64,000 bases of DNA from Hymenobacter terrenus. GTDB taxonomy: Bacteria > Bacteroidota > Bacteroidia > Cytophagales > Hymenobacteraceae. Within the stretch, counting starts at the first letter, position 1; each line of letters opens with the position of its first letter. Where the stretch lies: assembly GCF_000972495.1 (NCBI RefSeq), contig NZ_LATM01000011.1:62001-126000 (forward strand), read 5' to 3'. The notes below the pieces were generated by a model that was given only the letters and a program-made list of their open reading frames with translations, was not told where the DNA came from and did no database searches. Position numbers and translations under genes: made by a program. Positions 44,190 to 53,371 of the stretch are shown one piece after another.

Positions 44190-44847
44190 AATCGTAGAGC
44201 TGCACGGTGACTTCCGTGAGTAACCGGTCTATTTCGCGGCCGTCGGTGCCGTCATAAATACCGCGTACCCGACGTTGATTGTCAATCAATAACAGCCGGC
44301 CTGCGGGAATGTTGGCAGTATAAACTGCTCCCGGCAAGCGCTTTGGGTTGGCAGTCAGCCGAAACTCTCGTAACGTTAGCTTTTTAAGTGTATCAACGGG
44401 CCCGGTCAGGAAAAACCACTTACCAGCAATGGTGCCATACTGCTCGGCTAAACGAGTTAATGAAGCGGCTTTTTCAGCATCAGCATTTAGTACGAACGTG
44501 GCTAAGCGCACCCGAGGTTCGTGCCGAAACTTCTCCTGTACCCGAAGCAAGGCGCGGGCAACACTTGCACTGACCGCATCATCGCCATAAAATTGCGCGA
44601 TATAAAGTCCTTTGCCCAACTCTTGGCTACTCACTTCGCGGCCTGTAGAAGCAGATAGCTGAAATGGCGCTACTTGGTGGAAAACAGTATCGCGCCGCCA
44701 CTCCCCCCCAACCTGCGTGGAATCGACGCGGTCAGGCAGGTAAGTGGGCAGCGCGTAACGGTTGGTGCCGAAGCGAAAAAGGAACAGAAAAGCCAGTACC
44801 GGCACCAATAGCAGCAGCCCCAGCAATAAGGTTTGGCGGGGCCGCAT
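44173..44847 (-). CDS. SCO1/SenC-like protein lacking all cysteines
   Basis: The protein has 224 residues with an N-terminal membrane anchor (about 6-25). The fold markers of SCO proteins are present: a thioredoxin-like start (GLYIAQFYGDD), LLRVQEKFRHEPRVRLATFVL, KWFFLTGPVDTL and RRVRGIYDGTDGREIDRLL. SCO proteins deliver copper to the CuA site of oxidase subunit II through CxxxC and a distal His. Here the CxxxC position (about residues 88-95) reads GDDAVSAS, the His position near 179 is Asn-Ile, and no cysteine occurs anywhere. Copper binding in the usual way is impossible, so the protein may be a structural or regulatory paralog. Confidence 0.8.
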   Translation of the reverse strand: MRPRQTLLLGLLLLVPVLAFLFLFRFGTNRYALPTYLPDRVDSTQVGGEWRRDTVFHQVAPFQLSASTGREVSSQELGKGLYIAQFYGDDAVSASVARALLRVQEKFRHEPRVRLATFVLNADAEKAASLTRLAEQYGTIAGKWFFLTGPVDTLKKLTLREFRLTANPKRLPGAVYTANIPAGRLLLIDNQRRVRGIYDGTDGREIDRLLTEVTVQLYDYEHPH

Positions 44848-44850
44848 CCG

Positions 44851-45195
44851 CTATTTGAACATGTTTTCCAACACTTCGCCGATGAATGAGCCTTCGGTAA
44901 TTAAAGCTACCAACAGCCATATCAGCAGCGCCACTGGTACCAAGATGGTCCAAATCAGCCCTTTGGTTTCATGCTTTAAGTGCATGAATTCAGCCACAAT
45001 AAAGAAGGCCTTGAATATAGTCAGGATGATGAAAATGCTGTTGCGCAGCGTGCTCGGATGCATCAAGAAAGCGAATACAAATTCGATAGCCGTAATGCCG
45101 ACCAGAATGCCGAATACCCGCCAAATCCAGGCAGTGTTTGGTTTAGCGATTTCGCCAGGGGCGAGCGGTTGCTCAGTAGTTGCGTGAGAAGCCAT
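44851..45195 (-). CDS. Cytochrome c oxidase subunit IV family protein
   Basis: The protein has 114 residues with three hydrophobic helices near 24-44, 52-73 and 82-101. The motif FIILTIFKAFFIVAEFMHLKHE is characteristic of the prokaryotic subunit IV family (CtaF/CyoD-like). It is a small accessory subunit of the heme-copper oxidase with a role in stability. A short AT-rich dyad repeat (45203-45279) separates it from the subunit III gene upstream, and the SCO-like gene follows after three bases. Confidence 0.9.
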   Translation of the reverse strand: MASHATTEQPLAPGEIAKPNTAWIWRVFGILVGITAIEFVFAFLMHPSTLRNSIFIILTIFKAFFIVAEFMHLKHETKGLIWTILVPVALLIWLLVALITEGSFIGEVLENMFK

Positions 45196-45202
45196 GTCTT
45201 TA

Positions 45203-45279
45203 GAATTATGAATTATAAGTTATGAGTTATGAATTGAGAAACGGCGAATGTGCGGAACTCATAATTCATAGTTTGTAAC
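45203..45279. repeat. AT-rich dyad repeat inside the oxidase cluster, copy A
   Basis: The left part (45203-45236) consists of tandem GAATTATGAATTATAAG-like words and the right part (45255-45279) of their approximate complement, AACTCATAATTCATAG. The arms can pair imperfectly. A clearly related element lies at 61841-61920 between two ribosomal protein genes. Confidence 0.55.
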
Positions 45280-45293
45280 CCATATATCAATTA

Positions 45294-46067
45294 TTAAACG
45301 AGGTAGAAGAAGGTGAATACAAATACCCACACCAAGTCTACGAAGTGCCAGTAAAGGCCTATCTTCTCAACCATCTCGTAATGACCGCGCTTCTCAAACG
45401 TACCATTTGTGGTAGCAATAAAGCACCAAATTAGTAGACAGACCCCTGAGAAAACGTGGGTACCATGGAAACCGGTGATGAAGAAGAATAGGTCGGCGAA
45501 AAGCACTGGTCCGTATTGATTCATAGCTAGGTTAGCGCCATGAAACACGGTGCCATCGGCCATGAGGGTACCTTCGGTGTGGCCGTGGATGAAGTGACTC
45601 CACTCCCAAGCTTGGCTGCACAAGAAAATGCTACCAAACAGGATAGTCCACAGCAGCCACTTCTGCACATCAGCTTTATCCATGCGGTGGCCCGCTTCCA
45701 CGGCCAATACCATTGTCACGGAGCTCAATATCAGAATCATCGTCATCAAAGCCACGAAACCCAGAGGCACGTTGGCGTCGCCCATACCGGGGAAGGCGTT
45801 GAAGACATGGTCCGGAATAGGCCACCAACGCGTGCTAAACACAAAGTCCTTGGCCTCGCCGGTAAAAACTTCATGCTTATGGCGAATCATGCCATAAGTG
45901 GTCAGGAAAGCGGCAAAAGTAAAAGCATCAGATAGCAGGAAGAACCACATCATCAGCTTGCCGTAGCTCGCCTTAAATGGTTCGTTGCCGCCGTCCCAGG
46001 TGCCGGTGCGCGGGGCGTCTTGGGTAGCGGAGGCAGCGGGTGGCTGCAAAGTGGTCGGTTGGGCCAT
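45294..46067 (-). CDS. ctaE: Cytochrome c oxidase subunit III
   Basis: The protein has 257 residues and about six membrane helices. Residues 25-60 (GNEPFKASYGKLMMWFFLLSD) and GFHGTHVFSGVCLLIW, together with EMVEKIGLYWHFVDLVWVFVFT, identify a heme-copper oxidase subunit III. It stabilises subunit I and shapes oxygen access. A second subunit-III-like gene lies directly upstream (46089-46676), the usual Bacteroidota arrangement. Confidence 0.92.
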   Translation of the reverse strand: MAQPTTLQPPAASATQDAPRTGTWDGGNEPFKASYGKLMMWFFLLSDAFTFAAFLTTYGMIRHKHEVFTGEAKDFVFSTRWWPIPDHVFNAFPGMGDANVPLGFVALMTMILILSSVTMVLAVEAGHRMDKADVQKWLLWTILFGSIFLCSQAWEWSHFIHGHTEGTLMADGTVFHGANLAMNQYGPVLFADLFFFITGFHGTHVFSGVCLLIWCFIATTNGTFEKRGHYEMVEKIGLYWHFVDLVWVFVFTFFYLV

Positions 46068-46088
46068 AGCGGACAGCGTATCGTCGTT

Positions 46089-46676
46089 TTAGTGGTTCAA
46101 AAGTAAGAACAAATACAGGTACAGCCAAAGGCCGCCCAAGAAGTGCCAGTACAAGGTAGCGTTACTGATAGAAAGCATGGCACGCGAATGCACCTGATAA
46201 TTAAGCGCCCGACGAAGCACCACAGCCACGAAAATAAGTCCCGTAATCAGGTGAAAAGCGTGCACCCCCATCAGCACATATACGAACGAACCTGAAGGAT
46301 TGGCATCGGCGCCGCCGAAGTAAGTGTTACCCGCCACCAAATCGCCGAAGCTATGATACTGACCGGCCAGGAATGCTAAGCCCAGTATTAGAGTGATAGC
46401 CAAGCCGGTCTTTATTCGACCAATTTCGTTTTTACGAGCCGAGAAAAAGGCCCACTGCATGCTGCCACTACTCAGGGCAATAATGATAGAGTTGATAAGC
46501 AGTGAGACCGGGAGGTCAAACTCGCGCCAGTTGCCCTCATCGCGCCGCACGATGTAGCCGCTGGTGAAGGCTGCGAACATCATCACGATACTAAAGATGA
46601 GCAGAATGAGCAGTACACGCTTAGGATGCCAGCCTAACCCGACTTCCTTTTCAGCTAAAATTTCGGAAGGATTCAT
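46089..46676 (-). CDS. Second subunit III-like heme-copper oxidase protein
   Basis: The protein has 195 residues from ATG at 46676; a TTG at 46709 would add 11. Five hydrophobic helices are seen. The segments GYIVRRDEGNWREFDLP, YVLMGVHAFHLITGLIFVAVV and ATLYWHFLGGLWLYLYLFLL correspond to the second half of subunit III. It is shorter than the neighbouring subunit III and may form part of the same complex. Confidence 0.9.
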   Translation of the reverse strand: MNPSEILAEKEVGLGWHPKRVLLILLIFSIVMMFAAFTSGYIVRRDEGNWREFDLPVSLLINSIIIALSSGSMQWAFFSARKNEIGRIKTGLAITLILGLAFLAGQYHSFGDLVAGNTYFGGADANPSGSFVYVLMGVHAFHLITGLIFVAVVLRRALNYQVHSRAMLSISNATLYWHFLGGLWLYLYLFLLLNH

Positions 46677-46767
46677 AATAATGGAAGCGCCCGCTTGCAC
46701 CGACGCCAATTAATGATAAAAAAGGAGAAACTACGCGCTTGCGCAGCTCATCTATAACACCGAATGA

Positions 46768-47619
46768 CTAGATTTTGTCCAGTACTAACGCAATTTGCAC
46801 GATGGGCAAATAGAGAAAAGAGGCAAACATGATACGCAGTGCCGCCTTGCGCGACTGAGTCCTCATGAGTTGCACCGTCAGCAGCAGAAACAACACCCCG
46901 CATACCACTGCCACTAGCGCGGAAATTCGGCCCGAAATATTGAATTCCAATGGCAACAGGCTGAGTGGAATCAGGAGCAGCGTGTAAGTCATTATCTGGA
47001 ATGCGGTACGCATATCACGGTTACCGGGCGAAGGCAGCATCTTAAATCCTGCGCGCTTATAATCTTCATCCGCTACCCAGGCAATGGCCCAGAAGTGCGG
47101 AAACTGCCACATGAACTGTATCCCAAACAACACCCAGGCTTCTACCCCAATATAGCCGGTAGCAGCAACCCAACCAATGAGTGGCGGCAAACCACCCGGG
47201 ATAGCTCCTACTGCCACACAGATTGGCGAAATAGTTTTGAGAGGCGTATAAATGAAGCCGTAGAGAATAAGCGACAGCAATGAAAGCGCAGCCGTGAGCG
47301 GGTTAAAATAGTAGGTTAGCAGAGCAAGCCCAGCTACGCCTAAAATCACGCAAAATATCCACCCTTCAGCCGGTGAAATAATGCCCAACGGCAACGGCCG
47401 TTTGGCAGTACGGGTCATCAGTTTGTCCAGTTCCCGCTCATGAATCTGGTTGATAATGTTGGCGGAGCCTGTAACGAGCAGGCCTCCCAACATCACAAGC
47501 ACAGCCCGGCTCCAGCTAAATCCATGTGCTCCCAGCATATACCCAATAGCGCTGGAAAACGCCACCGTGAACGAGAGCCGGAACTTGAGCAGTTGAAAAT
47601 AGGCGCGGGCCTTAACCAT
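46768..47619 (-). CDS. ctaB: Protoheme IX farnesyltransferase (heme O synthase)
   Basis: The protein has 283 residues from ATG at 47619. It transfers a farnesyl group to heme b, giving heme O. The prenyl-diphosphate motif is NIINQIHERELDKLMTRTAKRPLP, quoted here as NQIHERELDK plus RTAKRP, near residue 55. YTPLKTISPICVAVGAIPG and about nine hydrophobic helices support the UbiA-family call. Its product feeds heme A synthase, encoded directly upstream, for the oxidase in the same cluster. Confidence 0.95.
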   Translation of the reverse strand: MVKARAYFQLLKFRLSFTVAFSSAIGYMLGAHGFSWSRAVLVMLGGLLVTGSANIINQIHERELDKLMTRTAKRPLPLGIISPAEGWIFCVILGVAGLALLTYYFNPLTAALSLLSLILYGFIYTPLKTISPICVAVGAIPGGLPPLIGWVAATGYIGVEAWVLFGIQFMWQFPHFWAIAWVADEDYKRAGFKMLPSPGNRDMRTAFQIMTYTLLLIPLSLLPLEFNISGRISALVAVVCGVLFLLLTVQLMRTQSRKAALRIMFASFLYLPIVQIALVLDKI

Positions 47620-47685
47620 CAATACCTGTTGTAATTTCGTTACCTAGCTCAACTTATTGAGCATAGACCAAACGGGGCCGCAAAG

Positions 47686-48828
47686 TTACGCAACAACCTG
47701 CCGGGCGGCATCCGTGGGTGCAATAGTTTCTAAGGTTTTTCGTGCACGTGTTACTGCTAATAGCAGCAGGAATTGTATCCCAAACAAAACCGTAGCTAGC
47801 GTGAGATGGACCGGCTGCACCGCTGCGGGCAATGCAAACGACGCCAAAACAATGCCCGCCAGAATCTCTAGACTAATAATAGTGAGTGTTGCTGTTACAA
47901 AGCGGCGTAAACGCGACTGAGCAAGTTGCCACAGTTCGTAGCTAACATAAATGTTCAGTAGTACTACTAAAGCGGAAACCGTTCGGTGCACACTAAAAAC
48001 GCTGCCAAGCCTAGACACCCAGGTTTCCCGACTTAGGTAGCCAGCCGCGGCTGAGACAATATCCACTTGTTCTCGCACCTGTGTTCCCAGTGTAATCTGC
48101 CAGAATGTAAGAAGCAGCGCGGCCCAGAGGGCAAGCTGTAATCCCAGACTTGGCCTTTTACCAAGTTTAGCAGCGTATAAGGGTATCACTTGCCGTGTTT
48201 CCAGAGAAATTTTCTCCGTTCGCCATTGTGCCCGGTCAACTGCGTACAATAATAAAGCTACTATCAAAAGCGCTAGTGCCATGTGGACTGTTACCATAAC
48301 AGGCAGCAGGTTGGTTGATACTACAAGTGAGCCCAAATAACCCTGTACACCAGTTAGCAGAAATGAAGCGAGAGACAACCAAAAGATGGCCCTGTCGCGC
48401 CGCCAGTAAGGCAAGGCAAAAACCACCGTCAGAAAAATAAATAGGCCAATGAGAGCACCCAACAAACGGTTTAGGTATTCAATCCATGTTTTAACCGGAT
48501 TAAAATCCGTCTCGATGTATTGTGTGGGATGGGCAAAAATGCTGCCTGCCACTTGAGCAAAACCTATGCGTTGCAGCGTGCGAGCTAACTTTTGATTTTT
48601 CGCCACCCGCTGGGCGGTATAAATTTCTTTGTAGTTATCGGGTAGTTGGCTAGCTTTAGTAGGCGGCACCCAACTACCGAAGCATTTGGGCCAATCAGGA
48701 CAGCCCATACCACTCCCCGTGCTACGAACAATGCCGCCCACCAAGATGAGCAGGTAAACTGAAACGACCGTGAGGATACCAACGGAGCGAAAGCGACGCG
48801 CGGCAGGACTAATTTGAACGCTTGTCAT
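47686..48828 (-). CDS. ctaA: Heme A synthase (COX15 family)
   Basis: The protein has 380 residues from ATG at 48828; a longer frame from 48867 was rejected. Eight membrane helices are expected. The motif LVGGIVRSTGSGMGCPDWPKC is present near the N-terminus, and conserved heme-binding histidines lie in VTVHMALALL, VHRTVSALVVL and VHLTLATVLFG. It oxidises the C8 methyl group of heme O to give heme A. A terminator (48917-48947) lies between it and ctaD, so it may have its own promoter. Confidence 0.95.
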   Translation of the reverse strand: MTSVQISPAARRFRSVGILTVVSVYLLILVGGIVRSTGSGMGCPDWPKCFGSWVPPTKASQLPDNYKEIYTAQRVAKNQKLARTLQRIGFAQVAGSIFAHPTQYIETDFNPVKTWIEYLNRLLGALIGLFIFLTVVFALPYWRRDRAIFWLSLASFLLTGVQGYLGSLVVSTNLLPVMVTVHMALALLIVALLLYAVDRAQWRTEKISLETRQVIPLYAAKLGKRPSLGLQLALWAALLLTFWQITLGTQVREQVDIVSAAAGYLSRETWVSRLGSVFSVHRTVSALVVLLNIYVSYELWQLAQSRLRRFVTATLTIISLEILAGIVLASFALPAAVQPVHLTLATVLFGIQFLLLLAVTRARKTLETIAPTDAARQVVA

Positions 48829-48916
48829 ATTGAAAAATGAAACGCAGCTGCCAGCTTCAACTACCATTGCGTGCTAGCTATTTCTTCAAGTCCTAATCAC
48901 TCGGCCAAATCAGTGA

Positions 48917-48947
48917 CACAAAAACGGGCCGCCGATTTGGCGGCCCG
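48917..48947 (-). terminator. Terminator after the oxidase subunit I gene
   Basis: ACGGGCCGCC (48923-48932) and GGCGGCCCGT (48938-48947) form a perfect 10-base stem. On the minus strand the stem ends in TTTTTG. It closes the ActA-to-ctaD transcript 28 bases after the ctaD stop. Confidence 0.85.
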
Positions 48948-48974
48948 TCTTGGGACTTAGTCGATTGTAATAGC

Positions 48975-50861
48975 CTAGTCGGCCATATCCTGCTCGTAGG
49001 GCAAGTTCGACGAATGTGTTTGCGAGTATGGCACGTTCTGCGGAATAAAATCCACCTCAGAGCCAGGCTTGCTGTAATCGTAGGGCCAGCGGTACACAGT
49101 AGGAATCTCGCCGGGCCAGTTGCCGTGGCCAGGGAGGACAGGCGTTGTCCATTCCAGCGTGGTTGAGTTCCAAGGGTTCTCAGTAGCGCGACGGCCGCGG
49201 AAAATACTATAAAAGAAGTTGAAAATAAAAATAAACTGACCGAGGAAGGCAACGATGGCTGCAATCGATATAAAGCGGTTCATATCAGCGAACTGCGAAA
49301 AAGCATCAAAACCAGTCCAAGCGTAGTAGCGACGGGGGAAGCCAGCAATACCGACATAGTGCATCGGCATAAACACTAAGTACACCCCAATGAAAGTCAA
49401 CCAGAAGTGGATATAACCCAGCTTCTCATCCATCATGCGGCCGAACATCTTCGGGAACCAGTGATATACACCGGCGAATAGACCAAAAAATGCTGAACTA
49501 CCCATTACTAAGTGGAAGTGAGCCACCACGAAGTAAGTATTATGCATCTGAATATCCAATGTGGCATTGCCGAGGATGATACCCGTGAGACCACCAGATA
49601 TGAATAGCGAAACAAAGCCAATACCGAATAGCATAGCCGCTGTAAAGCGAATATTACCACGCCACAACGTAGCCAACCAGTTGAACACTTTCACACCTGA
49701 AGGCACAGCGATAATCAGTGTCAAGAACATGAAGACTGAACCAAGGAAAGGGTTCATACCCGTCACGAACATATGGTGGGCCCATACTACGAACGACAGC
49801 AGAGAGATGCCAATCAGCGAACCAATCATAGCACGGTAGCCGAAGATGGGTTTACGGGCATTCGTAGCTAATATTTCGGACACCATGCCCATGGCTGGCA
49901 TGATTACGATGTATACCTCGGGGTGCCCTAGGAACCAGAACAAATGCTGAAACAATACCGGCGAGCCACCTTGGTTACTCAAAGCCTGACCAGCAATGTA
50001 GATATCAGACAAGAAAAATGATGTGCCAAATGACCGGTCAAACACTAGTAACAGAGCAGCCGAGAACAACACAGGGAACGATAGAATACCAAGAATGGCA
50101 GTCAGGAAGAAGGCCCAGATAGTGAGCGGCAACTTGCTCATGCTCATGCCCCGGGTACGTAGGTTGATTACTGTGGTAACGTAGTTTACACCACCTAACA
50201 ACTGGGAAACGATGAAAAACACCATACTCACCAACCACAGCGTCATACCTGCACCCGAACCCGGGATAGATTGCGGCAAAGCGCTCAGCGGTGGGTAGAT
50301 TGTCCAGCCCGCGGCCGCAGGGCCGGTTTCGATGAACAGCGAAGAGAACATGATAACACTCGACAGGAAGAAGAACCAATACGAGAGCATATTCATGAAG
50401 CCGGAAGCCATGTCGCGGGCTCCAACTTGCAGCGGTATTAGGAAGTTGGAGAATGTTCCACTTAAACCGGCTGTAAGCACGAAGAATACCATAATAGTAC
50501 CGTGCATCGTCACGAGTGCCAAATAGAATTCAGGGTTCAGCTTACCAGCCTGAATCCATTTACCTAGGAAAGGCGTGAGCCACTCCATTGAACCTTCGGG
50601 CCAACCGAGTTGCAGACGGAATAAGCTTGAGAGCGTACCGCCTAGAATAGCCCAAAACATACCAGTAATAAGGAATTGCTTGGCAATTACCTTATGATCC
50701 TGGCTGAACACATACTTCCACAGCCAATGTTGGTCGTGATGTTCGTGGTCATCGTGATGCAGGTGGTCGCCATGCTCAGTGGCGGGAACCGCGGCGGAAC
50801 CAATACCGCCCTGCGTTTGCACGCCCGGCGAAAGATTGGGTTTAGCTGCCATGTCTGACAT
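48975..50861 (-). CDS. ctaD: Cytochrome c oxidase subunit I
   Basis: The protein has 628 residues and contains heme a and the heme a3/CuB centre where oxygen is reduced. HPEVYIVIMPAMG (the CuB His and the cross-linked Tyr), WAHHMFVTGM (two CuB histidines), VAHFHLVMG (heme ligands) and a His in LVTMHGTIMVFF (low-spin heme) are all present. The N-terminal 35 residues are His- and Asp-rich (DHLHHDDHEHHDQH). About 12 helices are expected. It is encoded with subunit II 23 bases upstream and ends at a terminator. Confidence 0.97.
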   Translation of the reverse strand: MSDMAAKPNLSPGVQTQGGIGSAAVPATEHGDHLHHDDHEHHDQHWLWKYVFSQDHKVIAKQFLITGMFWAILGGTLSSLFRLQLGWPEGSMEWLTPFLGKWIQAGKLNPEFYLALVTMHGTIMVFFVLTAGLSGTFSNFLIPLQVGARDMASGFMNMLSYWFFFLSSVIMFSSLFIETGPAAAGWTIYPPLSALPQSIPGSGAGMTLWLVSMVFFIVSQLLGGVNYVTTVINLRTRGMSMSKLPLTIWAFFLTAILGILSFPVLFSAALLLVFDRSFGTSFFLSDIYIAGQALSNQGGSPVLFQHLFWFLGHPEVYIVIMPAMGMVSEILATNARKPIFGYRAMIGSLIGISLLSFVVWAHHMFVTGMNPFLGSVFMFLTLIIAVPSGVKVFNWLATLWRGNIRFTAAMLFGIGFVSLFISGGLTGIILGNATLDIQMHNTYFVVAHFHLVMGSSAFFGLFAGVYHWFPKMFGRMMDEKLGYIHFWLTFIGVYLVFMPMHYVGIAGFPRRYYAWTGFDAFSQFADMNRFISIAAIVAFLGQFIFIFNFFYSIFRGRRATENPWNSTTLEWTTPVLPGHGNWPGEIPTVYRWPYDYSKPGSEVDFIPQNVPYSQTHSSNLPYEQDMAD

Positions 50862-50884
50862 AAAGGAATACCGTTTAGAATTGA

Positions 50885-51958
50885 TTAGTAAGAAGCGGCC
50901 AGAGGAGCGGGTGCTACCTCTTCGGCTTCGGTAGGCTCAGCAACTTGAGAAACCATTGTTTTGGCTTTCTGTTTGAAAGCGGCCAATACTTCTGGGTTTT
51001 TCTGCGAAAAAGACTGCTGAGTTGCGTACCAGTTCTGATAATCGTCCGGCTCGTCCACAATAATAGTGGCCTTCATTGCAAAGTGGCTACCACCACAGAC
51101 TTGGTTGCAAGCCAACTCGTAGTTGAACTTGGGGTTGCCCAAGCGAGCACGCATCTCATCCGTGGTAGTAGTAGGTGTAAACCAGAAGCGAGTGGGCATA
51201 CCAGGCACGGCATACATCTGCACGCGGAACTGCGGCATGTATACGGCGTGAAGCACGTCCCGCGAGCGAATCTTAATCAGAACCGGAACGCCTTTAGGCA
51301 CGTGAATTTCATTAGTGGTAAAATCGTCAAGTGACGATTTATCACTCAAGTCAAAGCCCCACTCGTTCACGGCGTCAATCATCCGATAATTAACTACGCC
51401 CAGCTTCATGTCGCGGCCAGGGTAGCGCACAAGCCAGTTAAACTGCTTGCCCATCACTTCAACTACAACTGAGTTCTTAGGTGCCGGACCAGTAATTCGG
51501 GTCCAAGCCTTCCAACCGGCGAAAATTAAGGCTGCCATTACTACGGCTGGAATTACTGTCCAAATAACCTCAATCTTGTTATTATGAGCGAAGAAGTAGG
51601 CCCGACGGCCATCCTTGTGCTGGTATTTATATGCGTAAATAAACAACAACGTTTGGGTAATGGCGAAAGCTATTCCAATCACCGTCATTGTTGTCCAGAA
51701 CATGCGCTCCATCTGATGGCCATGGATGGAAGCAATGGGTGGGTTCATCTTGTTGAAGTTCTCAACGAAAGAGTAGGCAAACCAAGCACCACCGAACACC
51801 AAGAAAACCAGCATCAAAATAGCGTTTACGCTATTGCTCATGCCAATATCCCGGGTGAAAGTACCCGAAAAAATAGAAGTAAGAATCTGCAAGCGAAACA
51901 GCAGGCCGAAGACGACCAGCAGCAACACTAACACCAGCAAAATGGTAAGAGCAGTCAT
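50885..51958 (-). CDS. ctaC: Cytochrome c oxidase subunit II
   Basis: The protein has 357 residues. Two or three N-terminal helices anchor a periplasmic cupredoxin domain. The CuA ligands are Cys284, Cys288, His292 and Met295 in CNQVCGGSHFAM, with a further His in RDVLHAVYMPQFRVQMYAVPG. It receives electrons from a cytochrome c and passes them to heme a. The C-terminal 40 residues are charged and rich in Ala. There is no cytochrome c domain fused to it. It lies between actF and ctaD. Confidence 0.96.
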   Translation of the reverse strand: MTALTILLVLVLLLVVFGLLFRLQILTSIFSGTFTRDIGMSNSVNAILMLVFLVFGGAWFAYSFVENFNKMNPPIASIHGHQMERMFWTTMTVIGIAFAITQTLLFIYAYKYQHKDGRRAYFFAHNNKIEVIWTVIPAVVMAALIFAGWKAWTRITGPAPKNSVVVEVMGKQFNWLVRYPGRDMKLGVVNYRMIDAVNEWGFDLSDKSSLDDFTTNEIHVPKGVPVLIKIRSRDVLHAVYMPQFRVQMYAVPGMPTRFWFTPTTTTDEMRARLGNPKFNYELACNQVCGGSHFAMKATIIVDEPDDYQNWYATQQSFSQKNPEVLAAFKQKAKTMVSQVAEPTEAEEVAPAPLAASY

Positions 51959-52042
51959 TGCGTTTTTAGTTAAGTATTAAGTAGTAGGTATTGAGCAAAC
52001 ACCTGCTGAACAGGTCCGGCACTCAATGCCGCATACTAAATT

Positions 52043-53368
52043 CTAGGTAGTGTGGTGGATGCTCTCGTCCAGAAAAGGATGATGAACCGGAACGAGTGAA
52101 GCAGAAGCCAGACGGCGTGTGAACAGGATGAGGAAGGCGCCAAGGAAAATAGCCGCAATGCCAATCTCAATCAAGAACCCACTTTCACCCTTCAAAGTTG
52201 CCGGCATGAACATCAGATAAAAGTCAGACCAGTGACCCGCAAGAATAGCGATACAGACTATTTTCATAATAATCATCTGGCGCTTAGCATCCCTAGTCAT
52301 CAGGCCGAGGAACGGGAACACAAAATTGATGATAATGTTAAAGAAGAATAAGCCGGTATAATGTCCTTCAAACCCACCGAGGCGCTGGTTATAGTACACC
52401 GCTTCTTCAGGTAGGTTAGCGTACCAAATCAGCATAAATTGAGCAAACCATACATACGTCCAGAAGATGCTGAAGCCAAACATCAGTTTACCCAAATCGT
52501 GCAGATGGTTTGAAGTCAGAGCCTTTAGGTAGCCTGCTTGTTTCAGAAATATTGCCGTCAGAGCAATTGCCGCAATACCCGATACCCACCACGAAGCGAA
52601 GACATACCAACCAAACATAGTGCTGTACCAGTGTGTATCAACCGACATTACCCAATCCCAAGCCGACATTGAGGAAGTCACGGCGTATAGCACGAGAAAC
52701 AGAGCCGAAGCATTGATACTCTTATGAAACCATACCGTGCCACCGAGTTGGTCTTCAGCTAAGGATAATTGGCGCAGCTTGTAGCTGAAATAGGCCCAGA
52801 TAGCGAGGTAAACGACGGTACGAATGAGGTAGAAAGGCAAGTTAAGGAAACCACTTTTACCTGCAATGATGGCATCATAGTTAGGATTTCCCTTATCCAT
52901 GATGCCATCATGAGTCCAGTGGAAAATGTCGTGACGACCTATAAGGAATATCCCGAGCATGATGACAGCACCGGGAATTATCCAAGCGCTAAGAGCCTCC
53001 GCGATACGCTTAACCATGACCGACCATCCAGCATAAGCCACATAGTTGATGGCCATGAATACGGTGCCAATGGTGGAAACACCTAGAAAGAACACATTGC
53101 TATGCCACAGGCTCACCAGCACACGCTTAAGCCAAACAGGACTTCCCTCGTGGTGTACCGAAGCGCCCACGCCGTGGCCAGCTGAAGCACCGAGATGACC
53201 AGCTGTCTCACCGTGTCCGGCTGCGCCCCAGCCTAAAACGGCAGCCAAGATGCCAAGAATAAGAACTACTACACCGGCGACGATGATGGTAATGAAAGTT
53301 TTACGGGCGCCATCCGTAACAACGAGCTGTTCAGCCGTGGCGCTTTCTTGATGCGTCAGAGTTGCCAT
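52043..53368 (-). CDS. actF: Alternative complex III subunit ActF
   Basis: The protein has 441 residues and about ten membrane helices. It is the second NrfD/PsrC-like membrane subunit of the alternative complex III, called quinol:cytochrome c oxidoreductase quinone-binding subunit 2. Family stretches are SMSAWDWVMSVDTHWYSTMFGWY and WFAQFMLIWYANLPEEAVYY. The subunit lies in the membrane and contributes to quinol handling. The N-terminal 80 residues are soluble and Gly/His-rich. It lies 3 bases after actE. Confidence 0.92.
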   Translation of the reverse strand: MATLTHQESATAEQLVVTDGARKTFITIIVAGVVVLILGILAAVLGWGAAGHGETAGHLGASAGHGVGASVHHEGSPVWLKRVLVSLWHSNVFFLGVSTIGTVFMAINYVAYAGWSVMVKRIAEALSAWIIPGAVIMLGIFLIGRHDIFHWTHDGIMDKGNPNYDAIIAGKSGFLNLPFYLIRTVVYLAIWAYFSYKLRQLSLAEDQLGGTVWFHKSINASALFLVLYAVTSSMSAWDWVMSVDTHWYSTMFGWYVFASWWVSGIAAIALTAIFLKQAGYLKALTSNHLHDLGKLMFGFSIFWTYVWFAQFMLIWYANLPEEAVYYNQRLGGFEGHYTGLFFFNIIINFVFPFLGLMTRDAKRQMIIMKIVCIAILAGHWSDFYLMFMPATLKGESGFLIEIGIAAIFLGAFLILFTRRLASASLVPVHHPFLDESIHHTT

Positions 53369-53371
53369 AGA

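Noticed and set aside
45294..46676. The two neighbouring subunit-III-type genes as a recent duplication
   Set aside because: They differ in length and sequence and correspond to the common paired arrangement of Bacteroidota oxidases.
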